A stretch of DNA of 6,853 nt from Planctomycetota bacterium (GCA_029777755.1 JAKORQ010000648.1:1-6853), one strand, 5' to 3'. Counted from the stretch's first letter, positions 1 to 6,158 are shown. The notes: generated from the sequence alone by a model not told the origin. Made by a program: numbers and translations.

Positions 1-1113
1 CAGAGCTACCAGAAGGTCATCAGGGAAGTTCAGAAGGAACAGCGCGTCGTCCCTGTGGAGAAGAAGGTGGAAGAGCCGCCGAGGTTCGCGGTGAAGCCGC
101 GCGCGGAAACCGATGAGCAGCGGAAGGCGCCCGCCGCGCCGCCGGCCGCCACTCCCTACAGCGGCGACCTGTTCGCCGAGGTGCAGCGCTACGCCCGCCT
201 GGCTGCCGAAGTGGCGAAGACGGAGCACTTCGACGTGGTGCATGCCCATGACTGGATGACCTTCCCAGCCGGGATGGCCGCGGCCGCCGCCAAGGGCGTG
301 CCGCTGGTCGTGCATGTTCACTCCACCGAATTTGACCGCTCAGGCAGCAACATCGACCAGCGCATCTATGACATAGAGCGGCGGGGAATGCATGCGGCCA
401 TCAGGGTGATCGCCGTCAGCCACCTGACGCGCTCCACCATCTGCCAGCAGTATGGCGTAGACGAACAGAAGGTGGAGGTCGTCTACAACGCCATCGAAAC
501 CAACGGCAATAGCAGCTTCGACGAGGAGAAGTACAATATCCACAAGGATGAGCGGATCGTGCTGTTCCTCGGGCGCATGACCATGCAGAAGGGCCCGGAG
601 TATTTCCTCCAGGCGGCCAAGAAGGTGCTGGAGGTCATCGAGAACGTGAAGTTCGTAATGGCCGGCTCCGGCGACCTGATGCGCAAGACCATCGAGATGG
701 CCAATGCGATGGGGATTGGCCACAAGGTGCTGTTCACCGGCTTCCTCAAGCACAAGGATGTCGAGAAGGTCTTCAAGCTGGCGGACCTGTACGTGATGCC
801 CTCGGTCTCCGAGCCGTTCGGCATCGCCCCGCTGGAGGCGATGAGCAACGACGTGCCGGTGATCATCTCGAAGCAGTCAGGAGTCAGCGAAGTGCTCAAC
901 CACGTGCTGAAGGTGGACTTCTGGGACGTCGACGAGATGGCCAACAAGATGGTGGCCGTGCTCAAGCACCCGCCGCTGGCCAGCATGCTCCGCCAGCACG
1001 GGGCGTTCGAGGTGAAAAAACTCTCCTGGTCCGACGCCGCCAAGCGCTGCGTGGATGTCTACGAGGCAGCCATCGACACGATGAAGCTGGCAACAGTACC
1101 GACCCCCGGCTGA
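1..1113 (+). CDS. GT4-type glycosyltransferase, 5' end outside window
   Basis: The frame is open from base 1, so the gene starts upstream; the GTG at 55 is internal. The visible 370 residues hold the end of the N-terminal Rossmann domain (DVVHAHDWM, about residues 78-86, then VVHVHSTEFDR) and a complete C-terminal GT-B domain. The latter has the donor-site LFLGRMTMQKG segment and the EX7E motif, with E271 in SEPFG and E279 in PLEAM. This fold transfers a sugar from a nucleotide-sugar, usually at the cytoplasmic side in glycan or glycogen-like synthesis. The acceptor and product cannot be read from the sequence. Residues about 10-55 form a charged, then Pro/Ala-rich stretch, probably a flexible insertion in the N-terminal domain before SGDLFAEVQRYA. 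The HAHDW motif and length suggest the glycogen-synthase-like branch of GT4, but I would not call it glgA. The stop is TGA at 1111-1113, 45 nt before the next gene on the same strand. Confidence 0.9.
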   Translation, partial: QSYQKVIREVQKEQRVVPVEKKVEEPPRFAVKPRAETDEQRKAPAAPPAATPYSGDLFAEVQRYARLAAEVAKTEHFDVVHAHDWMTFPAGMAAAAAKGVPLVVHVHSTEFDRSGSNIDQRIYDIERRGMHAAIRVIAVSHLTRSTICQQYGVDEQKVEVVYNAIETNGNSSFDEEKYNIHKDERIVLFLGRMTMQKGPEYFLQAAKKVLEVIENVKFVMAGSGDLMRKTIEMANAMGIGHKVLFTGFLKHKDVEKVFKLADLYVMPSVSEPFGIAPLEAMSNDVPVIISKQSGVSEVLNHVLKVDFWDVDEMANKMVAVLKHPPLASMLRQHGAFEVKKLSWSDAAKRCVDVYEAAIDTMKLATVPTPG

Positions 1114-1158
1114 TCCGGGCTTTGCATCACCTGGCAAACTGGGGCACTATCTTACTCC

Positions 1159-2180
1159 ATGAGCACGAAACTTCGCCTGGCGTTCGCGGGATTCCGTCAC
1201 AGCCATATCCTCAGTATCTATCGGCTGGCGAAAAGCACCGCGAGGTGGAGATTGTCGGGGCCTGCGAGGAAGATTCCGCCCGCGTCCAGGAGTTGCTCAA
1301 GGCCGGCGAGGTGGCACTCACCCACGACAGCATCGACAATCTGATGGCGCAATCGGGCTGCGACGCGGTGGCCGTGGGCGACTACTTCGGCCGGCGTGGC
1401 AACATCGTTCTCGCCGCCCTGAATGCCGGCAAGCACGTAATTTCCGACAAGCCGATCTGCACCAACCTTCACAAGCTTGAGGAGATCGAGCGCCTGACCA
1501 AAGAAAAGAAGCTGTGCATCGGCTGCCAGTTTGATCTGCGCGGCAGTGGAGCATTGCGCACCATGCGCCGGCTGATCGGCGAGCAGGCCATCGGCGAGAT
1601 CCTCACCATCACCATCACCGCGCAGCATCCGCTGCTGCTGGGATCGCGGCCGGGCTGGTACTTCGAGCCCGGCAAGCATGGCGGAACGATCAACGACATC
1701 GGCGTGCATGCGATGGATGTGGTGCCATGGCTCACCGGGCGGCAGATAGTGCAGGTAGTGGCGGCCAGGCAGTGGAATGCCCGATTGCCGCAGTACCCGC
1801 ATTTTGGCGATGCAGCGCAGTTCATGCTGAAGCTGGACAACGGCGGCGGGCTGCTGGCCGACGTGTCATACCTGGCCCCTGATGCCTGTGGATATCACGT
1901 CCCGCAGTACTGGCGCATCACCTGCCACGGCGACGGCGGCGTGATCGAGACGCAGGCGAACGCCACCACTGTCATGCTGGTGCGGCACACGGACAAACAC
2001 CCCCAGCAGATCCCGGCCGACGCGGATGACTACGAAGTGACGCTGCGCAACTTCCTCGATGAGATCGCTGGCAAGAACATGCCCGGCGCACTGACGACAG
2101 AGCAGGTCCTGCTGGCAAGCAAAAAGGCCCTGATGGTGCAACAGGCGGCCGACAGGGAAGCGACGGGGTGGGAAATATAG
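1159..2180 (+). CDS. Gfo/Idh/MocA-family oxidoreductase, frameshifted near codon 25
   Basis: This is a putative NAD(P)-dependent dehydrogenase of the Gfo/Idh/MocA family, typically acting on sugars or inositols; the substrate is unknown. The ATG at 1159 starts a Rossmann beta1 segment (LRLAFAGFRHSHI) and reads to YRLAK. From there the homologous protein continues in a different frame (HREVEIVGACEED onward, codons from 1233) to the TAG at 2178-2180. In that second frame one sees DAVAVGDY, AGKHVISDKPICT (DKP in place of the usual EKP, carrying the catalytic-type lysine), and GGTINDIGVHAMDVVPWLTG at the start of the C-terminal domain. Adding one A to the AAAA at 1231-1234 joins the parts as ...LAKKHREVEIV... 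and gives about 340 residues, normal for the family. The alternative in-frame TTG start at 1122 yields an N-terminus with no Rossmann motif and is not credible. There is no strong Shine-Dalgarno before 1159. The break is either an assembly or sequencing indel or a true disruption. Confidence 0.88.
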
Positions 2181-2231
2181 GGATTAGTCCCTTTACTGCC
2201 ACGTCCGGTTTATCTGCCCTTGGAAAGGCGC

Positions 2232-2259
2232 TTGCCTGTTGGTCGCTATGGCTTATACT
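2232..2259 (+). promoter_or_regulatory. Sigma-70-like promoter of rpsD
   Basis: TTGCCT at 2232-2237 (4 of 6 to the -35 consensus) is followed, after a 16-nt spacer, by TATACT at 2254-2259 (5 of 6 to the -10 consensus). Transcription would start around A2265, giving a leader of about 150 nt before the rpsD ATG. The preceding gene ends at 2180, so rpsD appears to have its own promoter. Inferred from sequence only. Confidence 0.6.
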
Positions 2260-2264
2260 TCCCG

Positions 2265-2414
2265 ATTCTCACCGTGACAGGTGAGGCAACACTGTCCGTC
2301 ACATACCTCAAAACCATGTGACGGCAGAAACGCGTGTAAGTCGTCCGGGAGGTTCCGGCCGCCGCGCAAGTTTTGAGCGAAGCCTCACTTGAGGCTTTGG
2401 AGAGGATTTGAGTC
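2265..2414 (+). promoter_or_regulatory. Structured 5' leader of rpsD, candidate S4 autoregulatory element
   Basis: Four hairpins can be drawn. H1 is CTCACC 2268-2273 with GGTGAG 2280-2285 and a 6-nt loop. H2 is CTG-T-CCGTCACAT (2292-2304) with ATGTGACGG-CAG (2316-2327): 12 pairs, one bulged T2295 and an 11-nt loop 2305-2315. H3 is CCGGG 2345-2349 with TCCGG 2354-2358, including one G-U pair. H4 is AAGCCTC 2380-2386 with GAGGCTT 2391-2397, extendable to 2378-2399, where it touches the Shine-Dalgarno. The H2 loop segment CTCAAAAC (2307-2314) is the exact complement of GTTTTGAG (2370-2377), so a pseudoknot is possible. No T-run follows any stem, so these are not intrinsic terminators. S4 binds pseudoknotted mRNA to repress its own synthesis in E. 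coli; a similar role here is inference. Confidence 0.5.
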
Positions 2415-3011
2415 ATGGGTCGATATACCGGGCCTAAGGTCCGTCTTTCCCGTCGGGTTGGCGTCCCGATCGCCGACATTCCCAAGCATACAGGTAAAGA
2501 GCTTACCCTCCCGGGCATGCACGGCTATCGTGGCCGGCGCAACACCGAATATGGCATCCGCCTGGCCGAGAAGCAGAAGCTCCGCTACCACTACTGCATT
2601 CAGGAGCGGCAGTTCCGTCGCGTGCTGGATGCCGCGAAGAAGTCCAAGGGCAACACCGGTAACTCCATGCTGCAGCTTCTTGAGCTGCGCCTGGACAACG
2701 TGGTTCGCCGACTGGGCGTGGCCCGCACAATCTGGGCGGCCCGCCAGATCGTCGCTCACGGCCACGTGATCGTGAATGGCCGCAAGACCGACATCGCCAG
2801 CTTCACCGTTCGGCCCGGCGACGTGATCACCTTCAAGGAGAAGATCCACAAGCTGCTGCGCGAGAACATGGAATCCAACGCTGGCCACAACGTCCCCGGC
2901 TGGCTCGAATGGAACCCCGCCCAGCTCACTGCGAAGGTTATCGCCCTGCCGAATCCCGAGGACGTGCCCTTCGAAGTGAACATGAACCTGATCATCGAGT
3001 TCTATCGGTAA
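2415..3011 (+). CDS. rpsD: 30S ribosomal protein S4
   Basis: S4 is a primary 16S rRNA-binding protein that nucleates assembly of the small-subunit body. The 198-residue product is full length for the family. It opens with the usual MGRYTGPKVRLSRR, without the paired N-terminal cysteines of zinc-binding S4 variants. It then has GYRGRR and the signature helix EKQKLRYHYCIQERQFRR (about 52-69). The S4 RNA-binding domain begins at RLDNVVRRLG (92-101) and includes ARQIVAHGHVIVNG. The start is fixed by GGAGAGG at 2399-2405, 9 nt before the ATG. In many bacteria rpsD sits in the alpha operon beside rpsM, rpsK and rpoA. Here it stands alone with its own promoter, long leader and terminator, so any feedback control must act through its own leader. 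Confidence 0.98.
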   Translation: MGRYTGPKVRLSRRVGVPIADIPKHTGKELTLPGMHGYRGRRNTEYGIRLAEKQKLRYHYCIQERQFRRVLDAAKKSKGNTGNSMLQLLELRLDNVVRRLGVARTIWAARQIVAHGHVIVNGRKTDIASFTVRPGDVITFKEKIHKLLRENMESNAGHNVPGWLEWNPAQLTAKVIALPNPEDVPFEVNMNLIIEFYR

Positions 3012-3031
3012 TCAGCGACCATGAACAAACA

Positions 3032-3068
3032 AACGCCCCGCGAGAAATCGCGGGGCGTTCTTATTTTT
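3032..3068 (+). terminator. Strong intrinsic terminator after rpsD, probably bidirectional
   Basis: AACGCCCCGCG (3032-3042) pairs perfectly with CGCGGGGCGTT (3049-3059). The central AGAAAT can close as A-T around a GAAA tetraloop. CTTATTTTT follows on the plus strand. Read from the minus strand, the stem is followed by TTTGTTTGTTC, so it can also stop transcripts from the convergent pyrF. It begins 20 nt after the rpsD stop. Confidence 0.93.
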
Positions 3069-3128
3069 GGCTTCCAGTTCATTGGCTGACGGGCTGATCC
3101 CAACTCGAGTCAGCGGCGACCCAACTGG

Positions 3129-4064
3129 CTACAGCCCGAGCGTCTGGATCACGTCCTGCTTCATGTCCAGGACGGCCTGCTCCACGCAGCGTTCCCAGTT
3201 GTCCGCAAAGCTGGCGTATTTCTTTTCCCGGTGGGCATAGAGGATGGAGCGGCTGGCTGAAATTAACGCTCCCTTGCCGTCGACGAAGGCGGCGCGGGTC
3301 ATGTCGGCCGTCGCTCCCTGCGCACCGTATCCGGGCAGCAGGAAGATCGATCTGGGAAGCCGTTCACGGATGCTCTTCATTGTGTGCGGCTGGGTTGCGC
3401 CGACCACCGCGCCGATCGAGCTGTAGTCATTCACACCAACCAGGCCGGGGGCCTCGGTGATGGGACGCAGCTCGTCAGCCAGCATCTCCGACCAGGTTCG
3501 GCCGTCCTCCAGCTTAACATCCTGCAACTTGGCCGACCCGGGGTTGCTGGTGCGCACGAGGACGAACAGCCCCTTCTGGAAGGTACGGGCCGTATCAACA
3601 AACGGTTGGATCGTATCCAGCCCCAGCATGGGGTTCACGGTTATCGCATCAGGGGTGACAACGTCGGAGAACTCATCCCCGGGGGCGTCTGCCAGATGGC
3701 CGGCCGAGTAGGCGCTGACGGTAGAGCCGATGTCGCCGCGCTTGACGTCGCCGATCACCAGCAAGCCCAGCTCGGAGGCCTCCTGCACCAGGCTGTAATA
3801 GGCCTCCACGCCCTCATACATGAACTGCTCGAAGTAGGCCGACTGGAACTTCACGATGGGGACATGCTGCGCCACCACCTTCAGGACGCGCGTGGTAAAC
3901 TCAAACACGGCATCCACGGAGGCCTCGGCGTCGCATTTTCCACCGCGGCGGAAGCGACTGACCAGCGACTCGGGAAACATCTCGAGAATCGGGTCTATCC
4001 CGACGCAGATCGGGGCTCCCTTGCGGGAAATCTCTTCCAGCAGCCGGTCGGCGAACAGCTCCAT
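3129..4064 (-). CDS. pyrF: Orotidine 5'-phosphate decarboxylase, type 2
   Basis: PyrF decarboxylates OMP to UMP, the last step of de novo pyrimidine synthesis, in the cytoplasm. From the chosen start the product is 311 residues, fitting the longer type 2 subfamily. Visible landmarks are CVGIDP (D24), the lysine in VPIVKFQSAYFE (K72), the catalytic array GDVKRGDIGST (D106, K108, D111) and the C-terminal phosphate-binding region LLPGYGAQGA followed by SASRSIL. The open frame extends 22 residues further upstream. I place the start at the ATG of 4064 because GGGAAGG (4076-4070) lies 5 nt before it and because MELFADRL resembles family N-termini; the upstream extension overlaps a hairpin and looks non-coding. 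The stop is TAG at 3131-3129. It faces rpsD, shares its terminator, and lies 128 nt downstream of the basic microprotein gene on the same strand. Confidence 0.96.
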   Translation of the reverse strand: MELFADRLLEEISRKGAPICVGIDPILEMFPESLVSRFRRGGKCDAEASVDAVFEFTTRVLKVVAQHVPIVKFQSAYFEQFMYEGVEAYYSLVQEASELGLLVIGDVKRGDIGSTVSAYSAGHLADAPGDEFSDVVTPDAITVNPMLGLDTIQPFVDTARTFQKGLFVLVRTSNPGSAKLQDVKLEDGRTWSEMLADELRPITEAPGLVGVNDYSSIGAVVGATQPHTMKSIRERLPRSIFLLPGYGAQGATADMTRAAFVDGKGALISASRSILYAHREKKYASFADNWERCVEQAVLDMKQDVIQTLGL

Positions 4065-4090
4065 ATGCACCTTCCCTGTGCGTGTGAAAG

Positions 4091-4144
4091 ACAAACCGCG
4101 CTGTGTACGGAACAGCAGATCCCGACACATGTACGCGGTTTTGT
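4091..4144 (-). promoter_or_regulatory. Long hairpin in the pyrF leader, possible attenuator
   Basis: AAACCGCG and CGCGGTTT (4093-4100 and 4134-4141) pair perfectly. With one bulged base the stem extends by two pairs to 4091 and 4144. Inside, TGTGT (4102-4106) pairs with ACACA (4125-4129). On the minus strand the closing arm runs into GGTTTGTCTTTC, a moderately U-rich tail. It could be a weak intrinsic terminator for the upstream microprotein gene or an attenuator for pyrF. No PyrR-type binding motif is recognisable. The fold is seen in the sequence; the function is inferred. Confidence 0.4.
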
Positions 4145-4192
4145 ATTCTGGTTATTTCTTATATGCCTCTGTGACACGGACGGCTAGATGAA

Positions 4193-4267
4193 CTAGCGCT
4201 TGCGGCGGTCACGTCGGGCCTTGCGCTTTTTGCTGCCGACTTTACGGCGACGGCGAGGCTTAGCCAT
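4193..4267 (-). CDS. 24-residue Arg/Lys-rich microprotein, function unknown
   Basis: A short frame runs from the ATG at 4267 to the TAG at 4195-4193. It begins MAKPRRRRKVGSKKR and ends KARRDRRKR. Of 24 residues, 16 are Arg or Lys, with a single acidic residue. It looks translated because AGAAAGGAG (4284-4276) is a near-perfect Shine-Dalgarno 8 nt before the ATG, and an in-frame TAG at 4285-4283 rules out an upstream extension. Such a composition is typical of proteins buried in RNA, as in bTHX or the bS22/mS38 (AURKAIP1/COX24-like) small-subunit proteins. The resemblance is compositional; I cannot claim homology. It lies upstream of pyrF on the same strand and diverges from the M32 peptidase gene. 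It is too short for most gene callers and could be an uncharacterised ribosome-associated protein or, less likely, a chance ORF. Confidence 0.72.
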   Translation of the reverse strand: MAKPRRRRKVGSKKRKARRDRRKR

Positions 4268-4462
4268 GCACAGATCTCCTTTCTAGCCGCAGAGCGTAAT
4301 GCGAAGCTGCATTTCAGTAAAGCGCCATGCGCCATGCACAGTCGCGACTTCTTGCCTTTTGCGCCAATTGGATCACCCGGGTAACAGAATCGCGGCGAAA
4401 AAGGACTCCAGGAGGATATTTGGACATTGGAGGGTTCTCTTGCACTGAGATACCATCGGGAC
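4268..4462. other. Divergent intergenic region between microprotein and M32 peptidase genes
   Basis: This 195-nt stretch should hold promoters for both directions, but I find no convincing -35/-10 pair on either strand. The minus strand has only TTTACT-17-TACGCT (near 4314-4286), a weak match. A GCGCCAT unit is repeated in tandem at about 4322-4335. AGGAGG at 4410-4415 is a good Shine-Dalgarno in the plus direction, 11 nt before an in-frame TTG (4427) and 47 nt before the preferred ATG (4463) of the peptidase. Confidence 0.35.
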
Positions 4463-5974
4463 ATGGGATGGGAGAAGACATATCGGCGGCTTCGTGACTA
4501 TCTGGTGGAAAATGCGCTGCTCGGCTCGGCCGAGGCCCTGCTTGGCTGGGATGAGCTGACCTATATGCCGCCGAAGGGGGCGGATGGCCGGGCCAGGCAG
4601 ATGGCGCTACTGGCCCGCACAATGCACGATCGCTTCGTCGCCCCGGAGGTGGGGGCACAACTCGATGAACTGGCGCAGGAGAAGCTGGATGATGATGCCG
4701 CCGTTAACGTGCGCGAATGGCGCAGGCTGTATCAGCGGGAGGTGAAGGTGCCCTCCGCGCTGGTGGCGGAGATCACGCAGACGGCCGTCCACTCGCGCCA
4801 GGCATGGGCCGAGGCGAGGAAGACCAACCAGTTCCAGACCTTCCGCCCGTGGCTGGACAAGACCATCGACCTGCGCAGGAAGTACGCAGCCTGTATCTGC
4901 GGCAAGAATCCCTCCTCGTCGGAGGAATTGTACGACGCCCTGCTGGATGATTACGAGCCGTACGAGACCACAAGGAGACTGCGAACCATGTTCGCGCAGC
5001 TTCGACCACGGCTGGTGCAATTGATGGAAAAGGTGCGCACGAGCGGCCGACGCGCGCCGGTGGAGATACTTCATCGCACCTATGCCGTGGACAAGCAGAA
5101 GGCGTTTGCGGAGATGGCGGCGAAGGCGATCGGGTTTGATTTCTCGGCCGGGCGGCTGGATACCACGGTGCATCCCTTCTGCACGACCATCGCGCCAGGC
5201 GATGTCCGCATCACCACCCGCTACGATGAGCGCGATTTCGGCAACTGCTTCTTCTCGGTGATCCACGAGACCGGCCACGCCCTCTACGAGCAGGGCCTGA
5301 AGGCAGAGCACTTTGGCACGCCGCTGGGCAACTCGGTGTCGCTGGGGATTCATGAGTCGCAGTCGCGGCTATGGGAGAATCTGGTGGCCCGCTCGGAACC
5401 GTTCTGGAGATGGGCATACCCCAGGGCGCAGGAGATGTTCCCCGATGCGCTGCGTGATGTGCCGCTGGAGCAGTTCCTGTTTGCGGTGAACTCGATCCAG
5501 CCATCGCTGATCCGCACCGAGGCGGATGAGGCAACCTACAACCTGCACATCATCCTGCGATTTGAGCTGGAGCTTTTGCTCTTGTGGGGCGACCTGCCCA
5601 CGTCTGAGCTGCCGGCCACCTGGAATCTGCGCATGCGCGAGTACATCGGCATCGAGGTGCCGGACGATACGCAGGGATGCCTGCAGGATGTGCACTGGTC
5701 CCAGGGCGGCTTCGGCTACTTTCCCACTTACACGCTGGGCAACGTGAACGCGGCCGCCCTGTTCCAGGCGGCGCGGAAGCAGATCAGTGACCTGGATGAG
5801 GCGATCGCGCAGGGGGAGTTTGCGCCACTGCTGAGCTGGCTTCGCAGCAACGTCCATGAGCATGGCCAGCGCTACTGTGCGCGCGACTTGATGATGAAAG
5901 CGACCGGTGAAGAGCCGTCAATCGAGCCGCTGATGGAACATCTTTCAAGCAAGCTCAACCGCTTTTATGCATGA
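4463..5974 (+). CDS. M32-family zinc metallocarboxypeptidase (carboxypeptidase Taq type)
   Basis: Carboxypeptidases of this family remove C-terminal residues with broad specificity using one metal ion, generally in the cytoplasm; no signal peptide is visible. The 503-residue product is normal length. Family motifs appear in order: WDELTYMP (29-36), HPF (237-239), DVRIT (247-251, the DxRxT motif), HETGH (268-272, the HExxH zinc site with E269 as general base), and HESQSRLWEN with H297 and E298 supplying the third metal ligand. IRTEADEATYNLHI and GGFGYFPTYTLGN (415-427) follow. I prefer the ATG at 4463 because the spacing to WD then matches carboxypeptidase Taq as I remember it. A TTG at 4427 adds 12 residues and has AGGAGG 11 nt upstream, so it remains possible. 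All catalytic residues are present. The stop is TGA at 5972-5974. Confidence 0.95.
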   Translation: MGWEKTYRRLRDYLVENALLGSAEALLGWDELTYMPPKGADGRARQMALLARTMHDRFVAPEVGAQLDELAQEKLDDDAAVNVREWRRLYQREVKVPSALVAEITQTAVHSRQAWAEARKTNQFQTFRPWLDKTIDLRRKYAACICGKNPSSSEELYDALLDDYEPYETTRRLRTMFAQLRPRLVQLMEKVRTSGRRAPVEILHRTYAVDKQKAFAEMAAKAIGFDFSAGRLDTTVHPFCTTIAPGDVRITTRYDERDFGNCFFSVIHETGHALYEQGLKAEHFGTPLGNSVSLGIHESQSRLWENLVARSEPFWRWAYPRAQEMFPDALRDVPLEQFLFAVNSIQPSLIRTEADEATYNLHIILRFELELLLLWGDLPTSELPATWNLRMREYIGIEVPDDTQGCLQDVHWSQGGFGYFPTYTLGNVNAAALFQAARKQISDLDEAIAQGEFAPLLSWLRSNVHEHGQRYCARDLMMKATGEEPSIEPLMEHLSSKLNRFYA

Positions 5975-5981
5975 GTATGGC

Positions 5982-6011
5982 GGGTTGCAAAGCAAACCCT
6001 TCAAGAATTTT
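5982..6011 (+). terminator. Weak hairpin after the M32 gene, possible terminator
   Basis: GGGTTGC (5982-5988) and GCAAACCC (5992-5999) can pair with one bulged A around an AAA loop, 7 nt after the stop codon. The tail (TTCAAGAATTTT) is only partly U-rich. The position is right but the strength is low. Confidence 0.35.
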
Positions 6012-6053
6012 GAGAAGAAAAGATTGTTGAGCTGGATTACCAAGCGGTTTGAG

Positions 6054-6123
6054 CTCTAGTATCTGCTAGAGTGTCGTTCCTGGGGAGGATCGACCATTCC
6101 GCAGTGGTCCAGCCGCAAGGCTG
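6054..6123 (+). promoter_or_regulatory. Hairpin-rich leader upstream of the RTX-repeat gene
   Basis: Three stems are visible. CTCTAG/CTAGAG pairs at 6054-6059 with 6066-6071. GACCATT/AGTGGTC pairs at 6092-6098 with 6103-6109, with one G-U and a CCGC loop. CAGCC/GGCTG pairs at 6110-6114 with 6119-6123 and closes a GCAA (GNRA) tetraloop. The last two abut with no unpaired base, so they could stack coaxially. TTGAGCT also occurs twice (6027-6033 and 6049-6055), 22 nt apart, and could be an operator. I could not assign a promoter here. Whether this is RNA structure, protein binding sites, or neither is open. Confidence 0.35.
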
Positions 6124-6158
6124 TACAGGATTCATCAATCGTTCTTGGGGGTGATGTG

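Noticed and set aside
1105..1123. CCCGG/CCGGG hairpin over the stop codon of the glycosyltransferase gene as a terminator
   Set aside because: Only a 5-bp stem and three T residues follow; the next gene starts 45 nt later on the same strand, so co-transcription is as likely.
1122..1232. TTG start at 1122 giving a 352-residue version of the oxidoreductase
   Set aside because: Its first ~37 residues have no family similarity and overlap, out of frame, the true Rossmann N-terminus starting at 1159.
1228..1240. Programmed -1 frameshifting in the oxidoreductase gene
   Set aside because: GCG AAA AGC lacks the X XXY YYZ pattern, re-pairing on GAA would be mismatched at the first base, and no family precedent is known to me.
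2385..2888. Minus-strand open frames opposite rpsD
   Set aside because: They lie antisense to a clearly coding rpsD and show no family motifs or ribosome-binding sites.
4065..4130. Longer pyrF starting at 4130
   Set aside because: The extra 22 residues do not look like the family and overlap a stable hairpin; the ATG at 4064 has a good Shine-Dalgarno at 5 nt.
3384..4187. Plus-strand 267-codon open frame opposite pyrF
   Set aside because: It is the antisense shadow of a well-supported pyrF, with low-complexity His/Gln/Gly-rich translation and no recognisable motifs.
6088..6130. Cyclic-di-GMP-I (GEMM) riboswitch upstream of the RTX gene
   Set aside because: ACCATTC...AGTGG followed by CCGCAAGGC resembles part of the Vc2 aptamer, but the conserved GCAAACC lead-in, the ACGCAAAGCC strand and the second helix with its tetraloop receptor are missing. 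The GCAA here simply closes a local hairpin. A covariance-model search would settle it.
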